From positions 1 through 7,873 of the forward strand of contig JAHEKO010000164.1 in assembly GCA_024638355.1 (NCBI GenBank): a stretch of DNA of 7,873 nucleotides, given 5' to 3'. The translations under genes were made by a program, and so were the position numbers. Source of the stretch: Acidobacteriota bacterium (GTDB lineage: Bacteria > Acidobacteriota > Thermoanaerobaculia > Multivoradales > JAHEKO01). The notes under the pieces are model-generated. The model saw only the letters and a list, made by a program, of their open reading frames with translations, searched no databases and was not told the origin of the DNA. Positions 1 to 5,176 of this stretch are shown piece after piece; the stretch's first letter is position 1; the number at the start of each line of letters is the position of its first letter.

Positions 1-342
1 GAGTTCGAGATCGAGGAGTACCTGGAGTGCCATCTCCACGATTCCGAAGGGGCCCTGCGCGCCGTTCTCCTGAGGCGCACTCGCGAGAGCTCGAGCCTTC
101 TCGAGCCGGGCTTCGACGAACCGCTGGCGGCGCTGGCGCAGGTGACCGGGCGGCTGCTCGGTTCGGAGGCGCGCCTTCGGCACTTCGTCGCGGCCGTCGA
201 CGCCGAATGGGGCCGGATCTACGGTGAACGCCCCTATTTCGAGCGCGAGGGCCGGCCGCCTCGGCGCGGCGATCCCTACACCGTCGACTCGGTCCGCGAC
301 GCTCTGGAACAGCTCCTCGGCGAGCTGGATCCCACCCAGTAG
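1..342 (+). CDS. C-terminal part of an unrecognised protein (5' end outside window)
   Basis: The frame is open from the first base and ends at the TAG at 340-342, so these 113 residues are the C-terminus of a longer protein. I do not recognise the family. The fragment is soluble and mostly helical in character. It begins acidic (FEIEEYLECHLHD), has a central amphipathic stretch (LAALAQVTGRLLGSEARLRHFVAAVDAEWGRIYG), then a basic Arg/Pro turn (EREGRPPRRGDP) and a final helix (VDSVRDALEQLLGELDPTQ). There is no membrane segment and no obvious catalytic motif. A 92-bp gap separates it from the next plus-strand gene, so the two could share a transcript, but nothing shows a functional link. An ATG at 142 is in frame, but the frame stays open upstream with the same codon character, so it is not the start. 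That it is coding is likely; its function is unknown. Confidence 0.6.
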   Translation, partial: EFEIEEYLECHLHDSEGALRAVLLRRTRESSSLLEPGFDEPLAALAQVTGRLLGSEARLRHFVAAVDAEWGRIYGERPYFEREGRPPRRGDPYTVDSVRDALEQLLGELDPTQ

Positions 343-387
343 TCCGGCGGCGTCGGGCGCCTCTTCCCAATCGCGGCGGGAGCGCGT

Positions 388-420
388 ACGATCGGACTCC
401 CATACTCACCAACGATCGGA
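388..420. repeat. Short direct repeat upstream of the effector-like gene
   Basis: The 9-mer ACGATCGGA occurs at 388-396 and again at 412-420, 24 bp apart, just ahead of the ribosome binding site of the gene starting at 435. Each copy contains the palindrome CGATCG. The spacing is a little over two helical turns, so it could be a paired operator, but the motif is short and CGATCG is common in GC-rich DNA. I see no convincing -35/-10 promoter in the 343-434 gap. Confidence 0.3.
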
Positions 421-423
421 GGC

Positions 424-428
424 AGGAG
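424..428 (+). promoter_or_regulatory. Ribosome binding site for the GTG-started gene at 435
   Basis: AGGAG lies 6 bases before the GTG at 435-437. This fixes that GTG as the start, in preference to a competing open frame that begins at 224 and overlaps in another phase. Confidence 0.7.
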
Positions 429-434
429 ACAGCG

Positions 435-1679
435 GTGGTCCGGCACCACGCCGCGGGTCTTTCGCGGCACAGCTCAGAGCGCGTCATTCCCCCAGCCGTC
501 ACGCGGCCGTCGCCGCCGGCGCCGGCTGCAAGCGCGGCGCGGTCCGACGTCGCCGTCCTCCAGCGATCGATCGGCAACCGTGGGACTCGATCTCTCCTCC
601 GCGGCGACGGGGCTGGAGGAGACGTCGTGCAGCGGATGAGCCTGGAGCAATCCGGCAGGGTCAGCGACGTGGTGCCCACGATCGACATTCCCCTCCTGGC
701 CGACGACGGCCCGAACAGGGGCCATCTCTACCTGACCCAGCCGATGGTCATGAGGGGCGCCACCAGCCGGCAGGAGGCGCTGCGCTGGGCCATGCTCGCC
801 GTGCGCCAGGTTGGCCGAGCCACGGAGCCGGGAGCCACTCAGGAGTACCTTTCGCGGGAGGGGTTGCGCAACTACCTCGTGGCCAACGCGAATCAGGACC
901 GCTACGACCTCGGCGAGTGGTTGACGGGCGGCAGTCCTCTGACCGGAATGGACGCCGAGCTGGACGCCGAGGCGCAAGGGGAGTTCAATCGCCAGTACCT
1001 GAACGACAAGAACTCGATCTCCCAGGACGACCTCGATCCGCTCCGGGAAAACGAGGATCTGACGCACTTCATCGACCCCTTCCAGCTCGAGATCTGGGTC
1101 GGATACGACGACCGCTACCTTGGCAACATGCTCCGGGTGAAGGTCGAGTTCGGCAGGTCCTTCCGCGCCTATGTCTTCGAGGTCGAGGACGACGTGAAGT
1201 CCGTCAGAGCGACGATGGCCGGACGCCCGAAGTACCGCGAGGATCCTGCCCAGACCGGCATCCCGGAGACCTACAGCCAGACCCATCACGCGTCGGGCGT
1301 GAGCATCGGCGATCTCATCGAGGAGATCAGCCTCTACTCGACCACGGCATCGAACGAGGCCGGCATAGATGCCTACACCAAGATCATCGCGGAAGGAGCC
1401 CGCTGGGACTGCGTCGCGGCGGTCGGGACGGCTATCAGCGACTACACGCCGTTCTACTACCGGCCCAACCCGGACGTCGCGGTGTGGCACGAGATCACCT
1501 TCATGGACCTGTGGGGGAACTGGAAGGCTTTCGGCAGCAAGTTCGGCATCAGCGATGAAGAGGTGATCGCCGCCATGCAGGCACTGCCCCTGAGCAATCG
1601 TGTGAGGCAGAAGACGAGCCCCTATCCGCGCGGATACGGCTACGACCTGCAGCGAGGCTCGCTGACCCCGGGCGACTAG
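435..1679 (+). CDS. Effector/toxin-like protein with an LQ-GN-LL leader and an unknown C-terminal domain
   Basis: A 414-residue protein starting at GTG 435, with AGGAG 6 bases upstream. Residues 1-40 are disordered and rich in Ser, Pro, Ala and Arg. Residues 42-56 read LQRSIGNRGTRSLLR, followed by VVQR at 64-67. From family knowledge, this LQ-x3-GN...LL...QR pattern is the leader seen before DUF4157 and in related secreted or polymorphic-toxin-like proteins. There is no HExxH motif, so the usual DUF4157 peptidase is absent. Residues 70-414 are of normal globular composition, rich in Asp, Tyr and Trp, and match no family I know. The only cysteine is C326 (RWDCVAAVG); a His follows at 352 (VWHEITFMD). 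There is no classical signal peptide and no membrane segment. The downstream gene converges with 1 bp between stops, so no dedicated immunity gene is visible immediately 3'. A secreted effector or toxin is an inference from the leader alone; it could also be a structural or cargo protein. Confidence 0.8.
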   Translation: MVRHHAAGLSRHSSERVIPPAVTRPSPPAPAASAARSDVAVLQRSIGNRGTRSLLRGDGAGGDVVQRMSLEQSGRVSDVVPTIDIPLLADDGPNRGHLYLTQPMVMRGATSRQEALRWAMLAVRQVGRATEPGATQEYLSREGLRNYLVANANQDRYDLGEWLTGGSPLTGMDAELDAEAQGEFNRQYLNDKNSISQDDLDPLRENEDLTHFIDPFQLEIWVGYDDRYLGNMLRVKVEFGRSFRAYVFEVEDDVKSVRATMAGRPKYREDPAQTGIPETYSQTHHASGVSIGDLIEEISLYSTTASNEAGIDAYTKIIAEGARWDCVAAVGTAISDYTPFYYRPNPDVAVWHEITFMDLWGNWKAFGSKFGISDEEVIAAMQALPLSNRVRQKTSPYPRGYGYDLQRGSLTPGD

Positions 1680-1680
1680 C

Positions 1681-2340
1681 TCAGACCGTAGCGCGGCGGA
1701 TCTTGCGCTTGAGGCTCTTGATCCGCTTGCGCACCAGCTTGAGCTGGGCGTGGTCGCCGGCTTCCAGAGCCTTCTGGCGCTCCACCTTGAGCTCCCGGAT
1801 CTTGCCCTTCACCCGGTCCTTGTTGATGCCGACGACCTCGTGGTGGGCGTGGGCCTCGATGCCCAGCGCCGTGCACAGCGCCGGCACCAGGTGCTCCTTG
1901 TGCATCGTGCTGTAGCCGTGCAGGGCGTCGTGCTCGATCCCCTGCGCGATGTCGCGTAGCTCGGCAACGGTCTTCTTGTGCAGGACCTCGAAGGTCAGCT
2001 CTTCCTGCGGAGCGGCCTCCTCGGCCGCGGCGTCGGGCGCTTCCCCGGCGGGCTCGGTCGCTTCCTCCGCTTGGGCCGCGGGCTCGGCGGCGGGCTCGGT
2101 CGCTTCCTCCGCTTGCGCCGCGGGCTCGGCGGCGGGCTCGGCCGCTTCCGCAGCGGCGGGCTCGGCGGTCTCCTCGGCCGTCTCCTCTACCGCGGCTTCG
2201 GCCTGCTCAGCGCTGTCGGCGCCGGCCGCTTCGGCAGCGGCGGGCTCTTCGCCGGCCTCCGCGCCGGCGTCTTCCTGCTCCGCCGTCTCGTCTACCTGCT
2301 CTTCTACCTTCTCTTCTACCTTCTCTTCTTGATCAGCCAT
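1681..2340 (-). CDS. Rho-N/SAP-like domain protein with an Ala/Glu-rich N-terminal arm
   Basis: A 219-residue protein. ATG at 2338-2340 is preceded by AGGAGAA (2347-2353), 6 bases away, so the start is well supported. Residues 1-113 are a low-complexity, strongly acidic arm of Ala, Glu and Pro containing a duplicated 14-residue unit (68-95). Residues 115-165 (LTFEVLHKKTVAELRDIAQG onward, including HGYSTMHKEHLVPALCTALG) resemble the helix-extended-helix fold of the Rho termination factor N-terminal or SAP domain, which binds nucleic acid. Residues 170-219 are a highly basic helical tail ending in KRIKSLKRKIRRATV, also suited to RNA or DNA binding. It is therefore probably a small nucleic-acid-binding protein with an acidic tether. 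It lacks the Rho ATPase and is not Rho itself. A histidine cluster (AHAHHE, 163-168) joins the domain to the tail. The true partner is unknown. An intrinsic terminator sits just upstream, leaving little room for a promoter of its own. Confidence 0.85.
   Translation of the reverse strand: MADQEEKVEEKVEEQVDETAEQEDAGAEAGEEPAAAEAAGADSAEQAEAAVEETAEETAEPAAAEAAEPAAEPAAQAEEATEPAAEPAAQAEEATEPAGEAPDAAAEEAAPQEELTFEVLHKKTVAELRDIAQGIEHDALHGYSTMHKEHLVPALCTALGIEAHAHHEVVGINKDRVKGKIRELKVERQKALEAGDHAQLKLVRKRIKSLKRKIRRATV
2051..2139 (-). repeat. 42-bp tandem repeat inside the Ala/Glu-rich arm
   Basis: Two consecutive 42-bp units (2051-2092 and 2093-2134) differ at a single base, and the first bases of a third copy follow. 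Each unit encodes the 14-residue block EPAAEPAAQAEEAT. The near identity points to a recent slippage duplication that kept the reading frame, so the arm length probably varies between strains. Confidence 0.85.
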
Positions 2341-2369
2341 CGGGCCTTCTCCTATCTCATCGACTCTGG

Positions 2370-2395
2370 AAAAACGCCGCCCACAGTTGGGGGCG
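2370..2395 (-). terminator. Intrinsic terminator after the SRPBCC gene
   Basis: Read on the minus strand, the 5' arm CGCCCCCA pairs with TGGG-C-GGCG around the tetraloop ACTG: 8 base pairs with one bulged C. Five T residues (2370-2374) follow directly. The hairpin begins 5 bp after the stop codon of the SRPBCC gene (2400-2402). This is a textbook layout for a Rho-independent terminator on the minus strand only; the plus strand has no T run. Confidence 0.7.
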
Positions 2396-2399
2396 CTAC

Positions 2400-2888
2400 C
2401 TATTCGTAGCGGGGTCCGCCTGCGTCCGGCGAGTCTCCCATCCCCAGGTAGTGGTTGAGCTCACTCTCCATCTCCTGCATGAAGCCGGCCCAGTGCTCCT
2501 CGTCGAAGGCGGCGACGAAGTCGCGACCCTCCTTGCTCAGCGCGGTGTGCGTATAGGCGACGTGCATCTTGCTGCCGTCGCCGTCCGGCTCCACGGCGAA
2601 CTCGAGCTCGGCCGAGGTCACGCCCGGGGTGATCTTCAGCATCTCCACCCGGTGATTCTGCGCATCGTGCACGGTGATCACCCAGATCGACTCGGCGCCC
2701 TCGTGGCGCGTGATGAACACACATCCTTCTTCGGCGACACCGCTCTCCGAGTAGACGGCATAGGGATCCCAGTCGCTCGCCCACTCGACCTCGCGCACCG
2801 GGCAGAGCATGGGGAAGACGTCGTCCGGCACGGCGGTCAGCCGTATCGTGCGTTCTCGTCGCACCCGTGCCGGGGGCAACACGTTCAT
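2400..2888 (-). CDS. SRPBCC (START/Bet v 1-like) domain protein
   Basis: A 162-residue protein. ATG at 2886-2888 has AAGGAG (2894-2899) 5 bases upstream. The whole length looks like one SRPBCC helix-grip domain, the fold that binds hydrophobic ligands in polyketide cyclases, START proteins and Bet v 1. An early strand and helix (RERTIRLTAVPDDVFPMLCP, 11-30) are followed by alternating strands (CVFITRHEG, SIWVITVHDA, HRVEMLKITP, SAELEFAVEP, KMHVAYTHTAL), and a long C-terminal helix (EGRDFVAAFDEEHWAGFMQE, 120-139) closes the pocket. The segment VREVEWASDWDP (31-42) replaces the short helices often seen there. There is no signal peptide, so it is probably cytoplasmic. Its ligand cannot be read from the sequence. 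It lies 57 bp after the PilZ gene on the same strand and is likely cotranscribed with it, and it is followed by an intrinsic terminator. Confidence 0.85.
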   Translation of the reverse strand: MNVLPPARVRRERTIRLTAVPDDVFPMLCPVREVEWASDWDPYAVYSESGVAEEGCVFITRHEGAESIWVITVHDAQNHRVEMLKITPGVTSAELEFAVEPDGDGSKMHVAYTHTALSKEGRDFVAAFDEEHWAGFMQEMESELNHYLGMGDSPDAGGPRYE

Positions 2889-2945
2889 CTCGACTCCTTC
2901 CTGGGGGAGGCCGGCGACCCCGTGCCGCCGACCGAGCCTGGCATT

Positions 2946-3653
2946 CTACTTCGCCAGCGCCGGAGGCAGGCGGCGAATATCGAGGAACTTCTTCAGCCTC
3001 TCCCGGCTGTCGCCCTCGAAGGTCGTGATCTGTACGCCCACGCCTCCCCGGCGATCGTAGCCGAGCTCCGTGGCCAGGCGCACCACCTCGGCCTCGCCGC
3101 GGATCGGCGCACGAAGCTCCGGAATCTGGAGCTCGAAAGAGAACATGTGACCGATCTCGAGCGGCGTCTTCGTCCTGAGCAACATTCCGGTCTCCGAGAT
3201 GTTGGCGATCTGCAGCATCTTGCGCACCTTGCCGGTGGGGAGCTCGAGGTCCGCTCCGACCATCAGATTCCCCTCGAATCTCGGCGCCCGCCGCAGGAAG
3301 GTCATGAAGGTGGTGGCCAGCTCCTCGAACTCGCTATCCGAGCGCAGGATCGCCACGCCGGCTCCAGCCGAGCGCTTCAGGCCGCCGATCGACTTTCCCG
3401 GAGCGAGCGCCACGACCTGGGCGCCGCGCGACGCGTTGCCGGCCTCGCGGAAGGCCCTGAGGAACTTCGCGAAGGACATGCCTTCGATCGGATAGCACAC
3501 GACCACCAGATGGATCGGGATCTCGCACGTGAGCTCGAGGGCGCGCTGAACCGAAGGCACCTCGACCGCCTCGACGGAGAAGGGACCCAGGGCTTCGAAC
3601 AGGCGCTCCCGGAGCTCGTCCGAAACCGATGCCAAGACGACGCGCTGCAGCAT
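2946..3653 (-). CDS. PilZ-domain protein with a degenerate receiver-like N-terminal domain
   Basis: A 235-residue protein starting at ATG 3651-3653. An in-frame stop 15 nt upstream excludes any longer form, and no strong ribosome binding site is visible. Residues 1-117 look like a response-regulator receiver fold (RVVLASVSDELRERLFEAL, then IHLVVVCYPIEGMS). At the position of the phosphorylated Asp there is Cys53, so it is a pseudo-receiver that should not be phosphorylated in the usual way. Residues 118-230 form a PilZ domain with both c-di-GMP binding elements: RRAPR (121-125, RxxxR) and NISETG (151-156, the D/NxSxxG motif). Known PilZ proteins bind c-di-GMP and alter motility, polysaccharide export or gene expression. 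The output partner is not evident, because neither the SRPBCC gene downstream nor the exporter upstream is a typical target. Cytoplasmic location is expected, since no membrane segment is present. Confidence 0.85.
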   Translation of the reverse strand: MLQRVVLASVSDELRERLFEALGPFSVEAVEVPSVQRALELTCEIPIHLVVVCYPIEGMSFAKFLRAFREAGNASRGAQVVALAPGKSIGGLKRSAGAGVAILRSDSEFEELATTFMTFLRRAPRFEGNLMVGADLELPTGKVRKMLQIANISETGMLLRTKTPLEIGHMFSFELQIPELRAPIRGEAEVVRLATELGYDRRGGVGVQITTFEGDSRERLKKFLDIRRLPPALAK

Positions 3654-3683
3654 TTCAGCGGGATTCTACCCCCAGCGCTCGCT

Positions 3684-3868
3684 CGGTAGTGGTACGGAAC
3701 GGGCCAGCACACCCCAGACGGGCATAAAGCGCAGCGCCCCCACTCAGTCATCCCAAGAGGAGCCTTGCCAGGCCTTGTCGCCTGGCAAGGCTCTCTCGTG
3801 TCCCCCGTTCAGAAGGGGCGCGAGCCAGCCCCGGGCGGGGTGTGCTGGCCCGTTCCGAACCACTACCG
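3684..3868. repeat. 185-bp palindromic element with 32-bp inverted ends (MITE-like)
   Basis: Positions 3684-3715 and 3837-3868 are reverse complements over 32 bp with one mismatch (3694 against 3858). The outer ends read CGGTAGTGGT on the left and ACCACTACCG on the right. The 121-bp interior holds a second, independent perfect hairpin at 3760-3793 and a weaker one at about 3795-3824 (CCCC/GGGG core). No open frame in it looks real, and no target-site duplication is evident in the flanks. It fills most of the 235-bp gap between the MFS stop codon (3889) and the PilZ start (3653). Because both neighbours are read on the minus strand, it would be transcribed as a large folded structure in the 3' end of one mRNA or the leader of the next. 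A non-autonomous mobile element or interspersed repeat is the likeliest reading. Confidence 0.75.
3760..3793. repeat. Perfect nested hairpin inside the palindromic element
   Basis: GAGCCTTGCCAGG (3760-3772) is the exact reverse complement of CCTGGCAAGGCTC (3781-3793). An additional C-G pair closes a loop of six bases (CTTGTC). No T run follows on either strand, so it is not a standard intrinsic terminator, although it could stop or protect transcripts from the MFS gene. Confidence 0.85.
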
Positions 3869-3888
3869 CCCGCCACCCCATCCCGTTC

Positions 3889-5136
3889 TCACGTCGGCTC
3901 GGTGGGCACCACCGTCTCGGCACCCGCCGGAGCCGGCTCCTCCCGATCGTCCGCCGACTCCTCGCGCACCACGCCGGCGAAGAGACGCACGGCCAGCATC
4001 AGCCCCGCCGACAGGAAGAACGGTACCGCGATACCGAGATGCTGGAAGGCGGCCCCCGACCAGAGCGGCCCGACCATGCGGGAGACGCCGCCGAACGACT
4101 GCTGAACGCCGAGAAACAGTCCGATGCGATCGGGAGGAGCTCGATGAGAGACCAGAGAGGTCGTCGCCGGGAAGAGGAGCGCCGTGCCGACCGGCACCAG
4201 AAGCACCGCCAGTGCGAGCTCGACGAAGTTGCGGGCCAGCGGCACCAGTCCCAGGCCGCAGGCGACGGCGAGTAGACCGAGCTTCAGCGAGCCCACCTCG
4301 CCGAACCTGCGAATGGCCGGGCCGAGGAGGAAGGTCCGCATCACCAGCGAGATGCCTCCGACGTAGACGTAGAACCAGCCGATGGTGGTCTCGTCGATCG
4401 AGAAACGGCGCTCGAGGAAGAGGGCCAACACGCCGTTCATCGCCATGAAGGCCATCATTCCCATCGAGTAGATCCAGACCAGCGAGCCGAGCGAGCCGGT
4501 GGGGCGGCGCACCACTTCGAGCATCGCGCGGCCGGTGGCGCCCGCCTCGATCGGCTTCTTGCCGCTCCCGCCCGATCCGGCGGACGACTCGGGGAGCCAG
4601 ATGAAGGCGAAGATCATGTTCAGCACGCACAGCCCGGCGGCGACGTAGCCCGGACCGAGCACCCCCCACGCCGCCGCCAGCGAGCCGATCGCCGGGCCGA
4701 TCATCACTCCCAGGCTGGTCGCCGCGCTCAGCCAGCCAAGCGCCTTGGCGCGGTCGCGCCGCTCGACGCTGTCGCTGACGTAGGCCTGCACCACGCCGAC
4801 CGTGCCCGCGCCGCACCCCTGCACGAAGCGCGAGACGAAGAGCAGCCAGACCGAGCCGGCCGACTCGAAGACGACATAGGAGATCGCCGAGATCAGCAGG
4901 CCCGAGAGGATCATCGGCCGCCGGCCGAATCGATCCGAGAGCCGGCCCCAGAGCGGCGAGGTCGCCATCTGCGCGAAAGCGAAGATCGACACCAGCGCGC
5001 CGATCAGGGTCGGGCTGGCGCCCAGCCGCTCGGCATAGAAGGGCAAGAGCGGCAGCACGATCAGGAAGCCGATCATGTCGACCGCGATGGTCAGCATCAG
5101 CACCCAGAGGCGGCTCACGAACTCGCGTGCTTGCAC
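3889..5136 (-). CDS. MFS efflux transporter of the TetA/DHA1 type
   Basis: A 415-residue inner-membrane protein with the hydrophobicity of a 12-helix major facilitator. Helix 1 carries DMIGFLIVLPLLPFYAERLG (20-39), typical of TetA-like drug/H+ antiporters. Motif A, GRLSDRFGRR, is at 64-73 in the loop between helices 2 and 3. Motif C, GVMIGPAIGS (143-152), marks antiporters in helix 5. The central loop (about 183-205) is rich in Gly, Ser and Lys, and the C-terminal 25 residues are an acidic, Pro-rich cytoplasmic tail. Such proteins export small molecules by proton exchange; the substrate cannot be told. The start is a GTG (5134-5136) with only a weak GGA upstream; a Met at residue 14 would cut into helix 1, so GTG is preferred. 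It lies 40 bp after the permease gene and is probably cotranscribed with the importer. Confidence 0.88.
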   Translation of the reverse strand: MQAREFVSRLWVLMLTIAVDMIGFLIVLPLLPFYAERLGASPTLIGALVSIFAFAQMATSPLWGRLSDRFGRRPMILSGLLISAISYVVFESAGSVWLLFVSRFVQGCGAGTVGVVQAYVSDSVERRDRAKALGWLSAATSLGVMIGPAIGSLAAAWGVLGPGYVAAGLCVLNMIFAFIWLPESSAGSGGSGKKPIEAGATGRAMLEVVRRPTGSLGSLVWIYSMGMMAFMAMNGVLALFLERRFSIDETTIGWFYVYVGGISLVMRTFLLGPAIRRFGEVGSLKLGLLAVACGLGLVPLARNFVELALAVLLVPVGTALLFPATTSLVSHRAPPDRIGLFLGVQQSFGGVSRMVGPLWSGAAFQHLGIAVPFFLSAGLMLAVRLFAGVVREESADDREEPAPAGAETVVPTEPT

Positions 5137-5176
5137 GGTTTTCCGTCTTGCCTCTCGTCTCAGCCCGCGGCGCGGC

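Noticed and set aside
474..1490. 338-codon minus-strand open frame opposite the effector-like gene
   Set aside because: It is an antisense shadow made of Arg/Val/Leu/Asp-rich sequence without domain structure.
224..1558. 444-codon plus-strand open frame overlapping the effector-like gene
   Set aside because: Its product is dominated by Arg, Gly, Pro and Ser with no recognisable segments, as expected of an out-of-phase frame in GC-rich DNA. The frame starting at 435 has a ribosome binding site, a known leader motif and globular composition.
1681..2340. Calling the Rho-N-like gene rho or ribosomal protein uL29
   Set aside because: It lacks the RNA-binding and ATPase domains of Rho. The basic tail vaguely recalls uL29-like helices, but the N-terminal arm and Rho-N-like domain do not fit that family.
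2451..3689. 412-codon plus-strand open frame across the SRPBCC and PilZ genes
   Set aside because: It spans two well-supported minus-strand genes and their gap, and its product is His/Arg/Leu-rich without motifs.
3663..3690. Possible -10 box (TAGAAT on the minus strand, 3663-3668) ahead of the PilZ gene
   Set aside because: No matching -35 lies at the right distance, and the implied leader would be only two or three bases. It is too weak to call a promoter.
3684..3868. Reading the palindromic region as an insertion sequence with a transposase
   Set aside because: At 185 bp it is too short, and no transposase-like reading frame is present; only a non-autonomous element remains possible.
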